A DNA stretch of 64,000 nucleotides from Cladocopium goreaui (Eukaryota; Sar; Dinophyceae; Suessiales; Symbiodiniaceae): assembly GCA_947184155.2 (NCBI GenBank), contig CAMXCT020002713.1, positions 336,001 through 400,000 of the forward strand, read 5' to 3'. Made by a program: the position numbers and the translations under genes. Below, in pieces: positions 22,773-32,500 of this stretch; position 1 is the first letter of the stretch; each line of letters begins with the position of its first letter. The notes below the pieces were generated by a model. It worked only from the letters and a program-made list of their open reading frames with translations. It did no database searches and was not told where the DNA came from.

Positions 22773-23405
22773 AACGGCGATGCATGTGATTTCAAACGTT
22801 TTTTTTAAACGCAGTGAAGCAAATGGAGAGTGGTCGAAAGTTTGATTCTTCGAATGTCAGACACTCACATTGGCTCATGCTCCAAATCATCTGAACACCA
22901 CATGCATGCGCTATCCTCCTACTACCCGATCGCGACGCGTAATGACGCAACACCGCGTTCCTCCTCTAGCGAGCGACATGACATGTATTAGGGGTAAACT
23001 CCCCTAACGCGGTCATGGTAGGATTCATCGAGTGCAGAGAGAATGTCAATAGACGTCATCTGCTGGTGGATCAAAGAATTTTTTCAGAGTGCAACATGTT
23101 CGAACATGGGGCCATGAAAACGAAGATGTCAGTTTGAATATTTCATGGGAGAGTCGGCATGGATCAGGGGTCATGCAACTCACCATAAAAATCTGCGCAA
23201 TCGTTCCGCAGCCAGCATTTTGTTGGCGGAAAATGTGAAGTGAGACAACTGTTATGCAGGCTTCATTTCAATTTTCGCACGATGCAAAGATTGGCTAAGT
23301 TTTTTTTTCAACATGTTGTTTTCAGGTGATGGACTGTTGTTTTCAGGACTCACATGAAGACATGCTGAATCCTCTTCTTTAGTTTGCTTACCGTAGTCAT
23401 CAAAC
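22773..23405. other. retrotransposon internal spacer
   Basis: A 633-bp stretch between the recombinase and Gag ORFs shows no coding signal. It holds the inverted repeat at 22988-23007. The base immediately before the Gag start (CATCAAAC then ATG) is the only start context seen. Confidence 0.6.
22988..23007 (+). terminator. perfect 7-bp hairpin in the retrotransposon spacer
   Basis: TTAGGGG and CCCCTAA flank a six-base loop (TAAACT). It lies between the recombinase and Gag ORFs, where a processing or 3'-end signal would be useful. The role is inferred. Confidence 0.4.
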
Positions 23406-24617
23406 ATGAGCATAGTGGACAGTGCGGCAGCATTTGAACGGAAGTGCAAGGAGCTCAAAGGCGGAGATGAGCTGTTTGATGGACTGGAAAAGCTGGGCGT
23501 TTCAGACTTCAGCACATTAGCATTTGCCTTGGGGACTCCACAGAAAGCCCCATCAGATGATCAATTTTCAGAGCTGGCGGGAAAGGTATTTGCTGCTCCC
23601 ACTTTGGGCCAATTGGCTTTACTGCGGAAGCTTCATTTCGAGGCTACAACGTTGATGGTGGCAAGCATCAATGAGCAGGTGAAGTCGGACAGTGGAGACC
23701 CTGCTGGGCTTACGAAGAGGCTACCTGCTGCAGAAAAACAATCTAGATTGGAAGCCCAGTCCAAGCGCTTGGCAGGCTTGAAGATAGCTGGTGAACTAGC
23801 GCCCAGTCACCAATTGCTGAACGCAACCAATGCAATGGTGGAATCTGGAATCATCACTTGGATTGCCCCTTCAAAGTGCTCGAAGCGTGATGACGAGGTG
23901 CAGGCTAATATAAAGCCATCAGCCTCCACCTTACAGATTGAGCAGTCAACCCTTAAAGTAGCACAGGTGCCTGTGGTGACATCAGCCGATGTTGGGTCTG
24001 AATTAAAATTACAATGGGCGCTGCAAAGGCGTGGACTGGCTATGGATCAGTGCAGGCTCCTTGACTGGACCTACCATGAAGACTGGGTCCAATGGCTCTT
24101 ACAGGCACTTACAAAGGATGTGCCGTCTGGGTTTGCCTCCATCAAGCTGGATCAGATCTTGCGTGCTGACAAAGAGTTGTGGACAATCCTTGCTCAGCAA
24201 CAGACGAAGTCACTACGACCGGTCAACGACCAACCAGTGCTCAACGAAGACTTCAAGAAGCTGACAACGGATCCGAGAATCACCATGCTGGTGTTGCCGC
24301 TGCCTACAACAGCAGCCAGACCGCAGACACAAGCTCCTCAGAAGAAGGCTGATCCACCAAAGCCTACAGGGGGCCATGGACCACCAAACAAGAAGAGAAA
24401 GCTGACCAGGGCAGAGAAGAACTGCCCGGAAGAGCTGAAGAAATACAATCTCAGGTTGGAAGGCAAGGGCAACATATGCTGGAACTACAACTTAGCAGCA
24501 GGGTGCTCCAACAGCGCATCCGGTACGCCTGCAAAGTGCATGCGAGGCTTCCACGCCTGTGCTCATTGCCACAAGCCTGGGCATAGCGTCACTGCCTGCA
24601 GGTCGAAGCCGTCGTGA
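23406..24617 (+). CDS. Gag-like protein with zinc fingers
   Basis: This is a 403-residue nucleocapsid-type protein. Most of it is helical. The C-terminus has a basic stretch (PPNKKRKLTRAEKNC), a CCCH-like set (C-x8-C-x10-C-x4-H in ICWNYNLAAGC ... GFHAC), and a CCHC knuckle (CAHCHKPGHSVTAC). CCCH plus CCHC near the Gag C-terminus is the usual design in DIRS/Ngaro-type elements. It ends in a UGA (24615-24617) that is in the same frame as the following Pol. Confidence 0.8.
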   Translation: MSIVDSAAAFERKCKELKGGDELFDGLEKLGVSDFSTLAFALGTPQKAPSDDQFSELAGKVFAAPTLGQLALLRKLHFEATTLMVASINEQVKSDSGDPAGLTKRLPAAEKQSRLEAQSKRLAGLKIAGELAPSHQLLNATNAMVESGIITWIAPSKCSKRDDEVQANIKPSASTLQIEQSTLKVAQVPVVTSADVGSELKLQWALQRRGLAMDQCRLLDWTYHEDWVQWLLQALTKDVPSGFASIKLDQILRADKELWTILAQQQTKSLRPVNDQPVLNEDFKKLTTDPRITMLVLPLPTTAARPQTQAPQKKADPPKPTGGHGPPNKKRKLTRAEKNCPEELKKYNLRLEGKGNICWNYNLAAGCSNSASGTPAKCMRGFHACAHCHKPGHSVTACRSKPS

Positions 24618-24621
24618 CTAG
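24615..24621 (+). promoter_or_regulatory. candidate stop-codon readthrough site (TGACTAG)
   Basis: The Gag stop and the next four bases read TGA CTA G. Downstream codons continue in the same frame for more than 1000 codons. UGA followed by CUA(G) is a well-known leaky stop context in eukaryotes and their viruses. There is no ATG for Pol before the zinc-knuckle stop region in this frame, so readthrough is a simple route to a Gag-Pol fusion. Confidence 0.6.
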
Positions 24622-27600
24622 AGGGCTTGCATGGCAACAATGGGCCTTTTTCCAGTGTCGCCGAAGTTGTGAACACTCCGGAGCCCAAGCCGAAGCCATG
24701 TGAGAGGATTGAACCTCCTAATTCAAATTTTTGCTTTTCAAAGACTTGCAGTGAGCCACAAGGACACCACCAGAGATTTGCAGGTGTTGCCATAGATGAG
24801 TTGCTGGTAATTGAAATCTGTGCAGGCTCTGCGCGCCTGACAAAGACATGTAGGAAACTGGGTATCAGGGGCCTTGCAGTTGATAAAATAACGAGTCGCA
24901 GCTGTGGCATTGACATCATGACGCTGGATTTGACAGTACCGTCACAGCTTCAACTCCTGCTTGATATCATCAAGGCAGAACGAGATCGATTGCTCATGGT
25001 CTTTATTGCACCACCTTGCGGAACAGCCAGCCGGGCTCGAGGGAGGCCCATAAAGAGCAGCCTCCTCAATGGACGCAAAGCACCTCAACCATTGCGTACT
25101 GACTCACAACCGGATGGCAAAGACAATTTGACAGGTGTTGACAAACTGAAGAAGACAGAGCTGGCAAACCAACTGTACGATGCGGTTTCCCAGATCATTT
25201 TGTTGGCTCACAGCCTTGACATTTGTGTGGTTGTTGAAAACCCTGCGAACAGTCTTTACTGGAAGACATCGTTTGCTTTGAAATTTTTGCAATGCATTGA
25301 AGGCTTCAACATCGATTTTCACAACTGTTGTCATGGGGGAACACGAGATAAATTAACGCGCTTCTGGTCCAACAAGAATTGGTTGGAGCCACTGAGACTT
25401 CTTTGCGATGGGTCCCATCCGCACCAGAGTTGGCGACCGAGAATCCAGAACGGGCAGTTAATTTTTCCTACCGCTGAGGAAGCAGCTTACCCATGGTTAC
25501 TGTGCACACGAATTGTCAATTTAATTTTGGTTGCAGGTAAACAACTTGGTGCAACGGTTTATGAAACCCTGGGGGCACAAATGGAACAGCAAAATTTTTC
25601 AATGATGAACAGATATATTTTTGGAGCCTTGCCACGGTCTACGAAACTACGACCTCTGGTGTCGGAGTTTGCGGATTTCCACCACATCATAACGCCTGCA
25701 CAACATGTTGACCACAGCACGGCGGTTTTGCAAATATGTCCAAAGGGCTCCAAACTGTTATCCCGCAGATTGTGGAGGTGGGGTAATTTTCGGGCGGAAC
25801 AATACGCTGGTGCATGCAAGTTCCTGGGAATTTCAGAAGACGAGCTGCTTGATGATAGCACTGTGGAATGCCATCATGTTGGAACAGTACATGATCCCAT
25901 GAGCTTTGTTGCAAAGGCAGTTGACGCCGGACACCCTAAAGACTTGCGTAGGCACATTGACCAGTCCTTGCACGAGGTGATTTTGGAGAACTTCCACAAA
26001 CCACCACACCTTCTTGCACAAAAGAGGATTGACTTTCTGAAGAAGTATACAGAGGTAGCAAAGAGTTGCAAGGCAGCTGAGCTCAAGTTAAGGTTAAAGA
26101 TGCCTGATCACTTGAGAAAGCTGATGGTCAATAAACGTCTGGTCCTGCTGGGGACTATGCTCAAAGACCTTGGGTTCCCTGACGAGAAGCTCATAGAAGA
26201 TATTTCTACAGGTTTCAAACTCAGCGGTTGGATGCCGGATTCAAAGATCTTCCCAAACCATGTGCGAGGCCCTACTTTGACATTGGATGCCTTGCGACAA
26301 ACAACGGATTCCTTCAACTCCAAGGTGCAAAAGCAGATGCAGTTGAGACAGGACTCAACCTTGGAGACTGACACATGGAATGAAACTGAACACGAACTGG
26401 AACAAGGTTGGATTTGGGAAGATGAGAGCGCAGATTGGACCGGCAAAGCAGTTGCCCGCCGATTTGGGATAAAACAGGGGCAAAAGACCCGTGTTATCGA
26501 TGACTGCACGGTTAGTGGACTCAACCTTACAGTGGGAACCAAGGAGAAGTTCACTCTACATAGCATTGACCAAATGTGCAGCATGATTGACCACAGTTTG
26601 GAATTGGCCGCAGGGCCTCACTGCCCTATTTTGGGCAGAACATACGACCTCAAATCAGCATACAAACAATTTGGTCTATGTGTGGAGGACCGGAACCTTG
26701 CAAGAATCGCTGTCAATAAACCTGGGAGCAAGGTTCCCATTCTGGTGGGTCTCAACGCGCTACCATTTGGCGCCATTGGGTCTGTCGCTGGGTTTTTGAG
26801 GATATCTTTTGCAATTTGGTGGATTGGCGTTTTTGGCCTGGGAATAGCATGGAGTGCATACTTTGACGATTATTCTACTATCACCCGCCCTGAGTTGGAG
26901 GCGAGCACTCACTGGGCTGTAACCACTTTGTTCGAGTTGGTTGGGCTCCTCTATGCCAAAGAGGGGCCGAAAGCTCCACCTTTCAATGCAACTTTCAGAA
27001 TGCTTGGTTTAGTTGTGGACCTTCAGATGATTCCTTACAAACAATTTTTTGTGACCCATACAGCAGAGAGACGTGACGAGCTCAAGCAGTGCCTTGAGGA
27101 CATTGTGCAGAAAGGTGAAATCACGTCGAAAGAAGCAGAAAGGGTCCGAGGACGAATGCTTTTCTTTGAATGCTTTGTATGCGGCAGGGTGGCCAATTTG
27201 GATCTGAAATTGTTTGGAAATCTGTGCAGATCAGGTCGCACGACCAACGTCTTGACCACTGGTGAAATTGAGATTGTGAGGCGTTTGAGTCGAAGGATAG
27301 AGACTGGTACTGCAATTCCACTTGGAATAAAAAACCTTGATACCTGGTTAATTTTTACAGACGGTGCTTGCGAAGGTGAGAGGCCTCGCGGGAGTGTCGG
27401 TGGAGTCCTGGTTTCGCCGAACCACCGCGTTGTCCATCACTTCGGAGAAACAGTTCCTGAAAACCTCATGTCTTTGTTGCTTGGTTTTTCGAGCCACCCA
27501 ATCCACGAGCTCGAAATGATCCCTGTCTTCATACCCTTCCTTCTTTGGCAGCACTTGTTTGGTGGCAGCCAAGTGGTGCACTACATTGACAATGAGTCAG

Positions 27601-27848
27601 TCAGACTTGCGTTACTCAGGGGAAGCGGTGAGACAGAGATTGCTCGCTTAGTGGCGGCAAAAATCATGGATGCCGAATTTACTGCCGGCACCAAATCTTG
27701 GTATGCTAGAGTTGCTAGTGAAAGCAACATAGCAGACGCACCGAGTCGCTTGGATTTCAAACTTCTTGAAACTTTGGGTAGCACCTGCTTTGCTGTGGAG
27801 TGGAATCTTGTGCTTGCGAGTTGCTCACCTCTGAATGGGGGAACGTGA
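24618..27848 (+). CDS. Pol: cytosine-methyltransferase-like, reverse transcriptase, RNase H
   Basis: About 1076 residues are open immediately after the Gag UGA. The N-terminal third is C5-methyltransferase-like: a motif I-type segment (LVIEICAGSARL), a Pro-Cys motif (IAPPCGTASRARG, about 25008) and an Glu-Asn motif (VVENPANSLYW, about 25230). The middle third is RT: TRVIDDCTVSGLN, YDLKSAYKQFG (about 26645), LPFGAIGS and the catalytic AYFDDYST (about 26856). The last third is RNase H-like, beginning IFTDGACEG (about 27352), with IDNESV and a late acidic/Asn motif (SNIADAPSR). Such a polymerase copies element RNA into DNA. The methyltransferase could mark the new copy, but its activity is unproven. 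Methyltransferase capture by retroelements is, to my knowledge, reported in dinoflagellates. Confidence 0.85.
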   Translation, partial: LEGLHGNNGPFSSVAEVVNTPEPKPKPCERIEPPNSNFCFSKTCSEPQGHHQRFAGVAIDELLVIEICAGSARLTKTCRKLGIRGLAVDKITSRSCGIDIMTLDLTVPSQLQLLLDIIKAERDRLLMVFIAPPCGTASRARGRPIKSSLLNGRKAPQPLRTDSQPDGKDNLTGVDKLKKTELANQLYDAVSQIILLAHSLDICVVVENPANSLYWKTSFALKFLQCIEGFNIDFHNCCHGGTRDKLTRFWSNKNWLEPLRLLCDGSHPHQSWRPRIQNGQLIFPTAEEAAYPWLLCTRIVNLILVAGKQLGATVYETLGAQMEQQNFSMMNRYIFGALPRSTKLRPLVSEFADFHHIITPAQHVDHSTAVLQICPKGSKLLSRRLWRWGNFRAEQYAGACKFLGISEDELLDDSTVECHHVGTVHDPMSFVAKAVDAGHPKDLRRHIDQSLHEVILENFHKPPHLLAQKRIDFLKKYTEVAKSCKAAELKLRLKMPDHLRKLMVNKRLVLLGTMLKDLGFPDEKLIEDISTGFKLSGWMPDSKIFPNHVRGPTLTLDALRQTTDSFNSKVQKQMQLRQDSTLETDTWNETEHELEQGWIWEDESADWTGKAVARRFGIKQGQKTRVIDDCTVSGLNLTVGTKEKFTLHSIDQMCSMIDHSLELAAGPHCPILGRTYDLKSAYKQFGLCVEDRNLARIAVNKPGSKVPILVGLNALPFGAIGSVAGFLRISFAIWWIGVFGLGIAWSAYFDDYSTITRPELEASTHWAVTTLFELVGLLYAKEGPKAPPFNATFRMLGLVVDLQMIPYKQFFVTHTAERRDELKQCLEDIVQKGEITSKEAERVRGRMLFFECFVCGRVANLDLKLFGNLCRSGRTTNVLTTGEIEIVRRLSRRIETGTAIPLGIKNLDTWLIFTDGACEGERPRGSVGGVLVSPNHRVVHHFGETVPENLMSLLLGFSSHPIHELEMIPVFIPFLLWQHLFGGSQVVHYIDNESVRLALLRGSGETEIARLVAAKIMDAEFTAGTKSWYARVASESNIADAPSRLDFKLLETLGSTCFAVEWNLVLASCSPLNGGT

Positions 27849-28187
27849 CGGGAACTCGAAGCAATTCTCCCCGCAGAAAAAGAGTGGCGGCCTGTTTCAT
27901 TCATGAATTCCTGATTTGATTCGAACGATTGGTGCGTCAGATTTATTTTTAATTTTTTTTTGTGGAACTCGGCGAACATCACGAGGAGTTGATCACTCCT
28001 TCCCGAAGGGTTCTCGGCATGTGCACGTTGATGTTTCTCATGTGCGTATGTTTGCGAGCATGTTCGTACGATACATATATACTTGTATGTGTGTACCCAC
28101 ATGTTTGGTTTAGTTGTTGTGAGCGTAGGCCGTTACGCGAGGTTGAAGGCTTCCACAGGTTACCCCTCTTAACCTTCTGAGGAATAA
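27841..28187 (+). repeat. split direct repeat B1
   Basis: A 347-bp repeat starts at GAACGTGACGGG, overlapping the last codons and stop of Pol, and ends GAGGAATAA directly against A2. Confidence 0.9.
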
Positions 28188-28573
28188 GGGTCGCCTCCGT
28201 CCGAGGTACGAGGTTAGGATAGTCCCTTTATTCCCTTTAGGTTAACTTGCCTTTGAACTCTGGTTCAAAGGCACCTTGGGGTAACTTGGAGTGTTAGCCT
28301 TCTAAACTTCCACGCGTTGTTGCGACTCACACGCCCACAAACCAAACAAACAAACAACCAACTTAAACTTGTCACAGTTTTTTAGTTGTCACTGTTTCAC
28401 TCTGTTTTATTTGGAACCAGAGTACTGACAGTATCTGTTCTTATCAGACAGCAGTGCAAGTGCGTGTCGTGAGGCGGAACTGTTGTGACAACTTGTTTTT
28501 ACTCTTGTGACATTTTGGTTTAAGTGGTGGGTGGGCGGGAGACCTTTTAGTTGCGGCATCCCAATTTTTCTTT
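28188..28573 (+). repeat. split direct repeat A2
   Basis: A 386-bp copy of A1 with about three substitutions. It is followed by a 59-bp spacer (28574-28632) that contains CCCTAAAC and AACCCTAC words before B2. Confidence 0.9.
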
Positions 28574-28632
28574 CCCACCCTAAACACGTGGCGTTTTCCC
28601 AACCCTACTTGGGATAGCCTAACCCTACCGTC

Positions 28633-28976
28633 GAACGTGACGGGAACTCGAAGCAATTCTCCCCGCAGAAAAAGAGTGGCGGCCTGTTTCATTCATGAAT
28701 TCCTGATTTGATTCGAACGATTGGTGCGTCAGATTTATTTTTAATTTTTTGTGGAACTCGGCGAACATCACGAGGAGTTGATCACTCCTTCCCGAAGGGT
28801 TCTCGGCATGTGCACGTTGATGTTTCTCATGTGCGTATGTTTGCGAGCATGTTCGTACGATACATATATACTTGTATGTGTGTACCCACATGTTTGGTTT
28901 AGTTGTTGTGAGCGTAGGCCGTTACGCGAGGTTGAAGGCTTCCACAGGTTACCCCTCTTAACCTTCTGAGGAATAA
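28633..28976 (+). repeat. split direct repeat B2
   Basis: A 344-bp copy of B1 with three fewer T in one T run. It forms the right end of the element and stops at GAGGAATAA against flanking TGCAATTTC. Confidence 0.9.
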
Positions 28977-29401
28977 TGCAATTTCTAATGCCGCCTACTC
29001 CGTAGATGCGCCAAGAGAAAAGCAGCTGTGTGCCAGGCTAACACCCCCCAAACCTGCAGTAAGGGAGAGTACCCACTAAGTATGACCCCCATAAACGGGA
29101 GCAAAGGGATTTATGGGTTTTTCAATCTTTTTGAACTGTCTGCGAAGTCTCCTTGCTAGGTGTGTGTCCCAGGTCCTGTCACCGTTGGTCACCTCAATGT
29201 CTGTCACCTAACATGTGCTTTGGGTAAGTAGGTTGCATAAACTGTTAGTGGCTCAATTGTTCGCACTGCAGCTTTTGTGGCTCCACTAGTTTTCATAGCT
29301 AGGTCAGCCATCTGACATCAATTCGCACACTAAGGTGTAAGACAAACCCTGATTGTTTTGCTTCCTACCTGTTTCACCTCCAACGCATTGGCCCTGTAAG
29401 G
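28977..29401. other. right flank of the retrotransposon, leader of the large gene
   Basis: No ORF is supported here. Before insertion this DNA lay about 55 bp downstream of the stop at 19861. It is therefore the natural spacer between the 18.3-kb ORF and the large gene. Confidence 0.5.
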
Positions 29402-29440
29402 GGGAACCCTGACCCCGGGTGCCGGGTGTTCAGGGTTTCC
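29402..29440 (+). promoter_or_regulatory. leader hairpin 1 of large gene copy 1
   Basis: The 11-bp outer stem pairs GGAACCCTGA-type sequence with TCAGGGTTTCC. A 1x3 internal loop leads to a 5-bp inner stem (CCCGG with CCGGG) and a GTG loop. It is a strong fold for its length and lies 125 bp upstream of the ATG at 29565. Confidence 0.6.
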
Positions 29441-29512
29441 TTAGCCTTGCCAATCCTGTTGATATACTTTTGCACTCGCTGCCCGTATAGCATTCACTAT
29501 CTTGGCTAGTCA

Positions 29513-29553
29513 CTTGGCACCTGACACCCGGGCACCGGCTGTTCAGGGTCAAG
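29513..29553 (+). promoter_or_regulatory. leader hairpin 2 of large gene copy 1
   Basis: This is a second version of the 29402 hairpin. The stem CCTGA/TCAGG encloses an inner stem CCGG/CCGG with loop GCA, and an outer CTTG/CAAG pair is also present. It ends 11 bp before the ATG at 29565. The loop and outer bases differ from hairpin 1 while pairing is kept. Confidence 0.55.
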
Positions 29554-29564
29554 CTGGCGTCAAC

Positions 29565-32500
29565 ATGCTGCAACAGCTTATGACACCAAATAGGTTCATT
29601 TCGTTGACGTCGCCTGACCCTGATGAATCAGAAACAGACATTGAACCAGCAGAGCCAACCGCTCCAGATGACACAGTCGAGGATGTGTCAATGCACAGTG
29701 ATACAGAATACTTTGACGCCCTCGAGACGGATGACGACGTTCCATATTTCCAACAAGGGACTGAGCCTCCCCCAAGGGAGAAGTGGGAAATTGCCGCACC
29801 TATCGATTTCTTGAATGTTCACGAGGTCACACAGTTAAGCCACCAGCTTGACCAACTGTTCCTCTCGCAAAAAGAAGTTGAGACCCCGCTCGGCATGGAT
29901 GACATAAAACAGAGGTGGAAATGGGACGATGTCGGCTCCTGTCGAATGCCCCGGTCACCCCTGACATACCCTGCACTCATGGTGGACGAAGGGAACGGCA
30001 TCCAACGACCCGCAGCCAGCCAGGTCCATCATAAAACGCTCTTCCAGTGGATAACAGATAATCTCTCATGGTTACCTCAGTATGCCACCGTATATGTTTA
30101 TGTGGACAACCGCAAACTGTCAGGCACTGACCCTCCAGCCTACTGGCCGCATTTTGCACCCTGGATCCAAGGCCGATGTACAGTGACTGGCCCTTACCAG
30201 GAGAAAACTACTGCGATCCATTTTCCCATTCATGCTGACACAGGTTTGCACCAGGTCCATTATACCTGGGCTGGTGCCGCAGCTCTGGAGGCGCTGTGTC
30301 TAATGTTCCCCACTGTAAATTTTGCTCTCATCGACTCTGACTGCGTGCCAACCTCATTGTTTGAAGTAGCCGAGCTCGTCAATCTCATGACGGATAAGTC
30401 AAGCAGAGCCGCAGCAATGCAACATAACACAATGGCCAGCTCTAACCAGTGCCCTCCAGCAGTACTCCTTGCCACAGAAGCCAAAGCCGAACTTAATGCC
30501 GGCTTGATCATTGTGACAGGGCACATCCCGACTGAGGCACCCGATGTAGAAATGGCCCAAGCAGACATGCCACCAGCCCCTGCCCAAAGCTCCTCTCCGA
30601 GTGCTGCACCTGCCCCAAAGGCACGACGAATAGCCCACCCTGCCAATCGCACAGCAGATGATTGGGTTACCGCACTCCAGGATAGCAGAGCCAGTTTCCT
30701 AGCTACAACCGCTGTGCCAGAAGACCCTGCGGAAGCAATGAGGGGAGGACTGCTTCTCACCCCCCTACTCGGCTGTAGAGCTAGAACCCCACTTGACTGG
30801 ACACATGCATGGGCAATGTTGGGCGAATGGGCAGGAGCCATTGCATTCCCCATCCCGGAGCGAGGAGAATGGCCACGTCACGGGGATGGCCGATACCTTA
30901 GACCGGACTTTGCCGAGCGGACCCCGCCATTCCTTACCTGGGCACGCCCCATTTTTGAACAAGGTGCACTCTCCCCTCTGTCAGTTTTCCCAGCCGACTT
31001 CCCCATACTTTGTCTTCCAGGAGACAAACTGTTCCAAAGCAAGGAGTTAACCATAGGGTATAGTCTGCCACCTATAGTGCACGCCTTCCATGGGAGCAAA
31101 GTAGGCCTAGGACAACAACTCCGACAGTGGCTAAACAAAGGGCTGCAACCGCTTGCTGTGTCGCTCATAGGAGTCGACGAGGCACCACCGTTGTGGACAC
31201 ACCCCACAGGCTGCGATTTTGTTAGAGGGAGTAAACTAATCGCCAAGCCGCATGTCCTGCAAAACAGAAGCCTTACCAAGCTGCAGGTGTTGCTTCTTCA
31301 GAGTCTGTGGACGCCGGTGGAAGCCCCCAACAACAACAATGACCATACACCTTGGTCCAAGACTTGCGATCCTGCCAATGTTTTCTGCGGTCAGCATGCG
31401 AGCCTCCAGCTCCCCAGTGCCCCAATCCTCCCCCTGCTGGAAGCGCTGCAACGGCGACTGGGCATTGACCCTGGCAACGCAGAACTAGCAATCAACGAAG
31501 TGCTTGCTAGCCATGCTGACCCCCAATACACTGCTTGGAAACTCACTGTCATGGATAACACCTCCTGGCAACTCAATGAGGCTGACCCAGGGTCCCTGGA
31601 AGTTCAGTGCACTGGGTTGGGTGGAGGAGAACTCGATGAAGACTGGGACGTACTGCTAGCCTGCAAAAAGGAAGCACATGTTTACGGGCCATCCCTAAGC
31701 AAACAGGACGATTGGAATGCAAGAGCTGGCACAGTAGCAGGCACTGCTCATACACAAGAATATTTGCTCTTGCACATCGCCATGTTTCCCATAGGTGCAC
31801 ACTTCTGGTGCCGCATCTTAGGCATGCCCAGTGCGAACCAATTGCAAGCGCAAATTATCAGTCGGGCCATGAAGCTGTTGCAATTCTGTCCCATCATCCC
31901 AGCACACAGGAAACCACCGTGGCCCGGGTACATACATGGCCTGCGACTTTTCACTAAGTTGCTAGTTGCACACCCGCTAGTCGGAGTATGTCTGCCCCCT
32001 GAAATCCGCCCAGTCGATCTTCTGAGATTAACAGGATACATGGTAGGCTCCATCTACATTCGGGGGCACAGCGCTGGCTCGTACGCAGGAATGGTATGGG
32101 AAACTATCCTCTCAGAATTCCCAGATGTTGGTGGCAAAACCGTGCTAGCAGCCATTGCGCTACCACCATCGCTGCTCACGACATGCAATTTATCTCAGCT
32201 GAGAGAGATCCACCTCATTCACCATGCAGATGACAGGCTCTGCGTATGGAACCCGTCAAACCATGACATCAAGCTGCTTAAGCAACGGGGCTTTAAAATT
32301 ACGCATATCACAGGATGGAGAGCGTACCTCGGTACTGCACAACATAACTACTCGCATTGGACAAGAGTTGCCCTCCCAGAAGGACGACCAGATATGGAGC
32401 AGTTAGAAGGTACCCCTGGAGTGCTCCCCTTCGAAGTGTACTCACAGGCTCCCCTCCGACTGATCTCATGGTGCAGCTTTGAGCTCTCAAGAATTGCCAG

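Larger units (their letters stand above)
19916..28976 (+). mobile_element. tyrosine-recombinase retrotransposon with split direct repeats
   Basis: The layout is A1 (19916-20301), internal ORFs, B1 (27841-28187), A2 (28188-28573), a 59-bp spacer, and B2 (28633-28976). A1 and A2 differ at about three positions. B1 and B2 differ mainly by a 3-T indel, so the copy is young. B1 abuts A2 exactly, which reproduces the join that a circular form would have (GAGGAATAA meeting GGGTCGCC). No target-site duplication is seen (left flank ACCTGATCAG, right flank TGCAATTTCT), as expected for tyrosine-recombinase elements. ORF order is coiled-coil protein, recombinase, Gag, then methyltransferase-like/RT/RNase H. 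The repeat layout is of the PAT/Ngaro type. As I recall, VIPER also carries its recombinase 5' of RT. Confidence 0.9.

Noticed and set aside
24837..24856. CTGACAAAGACATGTAGG in the Pol ORF looks like the covarying hairpin core.
   Set aside because: The arms do not pair beyond three bases and it is coding sequence in a conserved motif, so it is chance similarity.
28574..28632. CCCTAAAC and AACCCTAC words in the A2-B2 spacer, possibly telomere-like.
   Set aside because: The words are single, irregular and not tandem.
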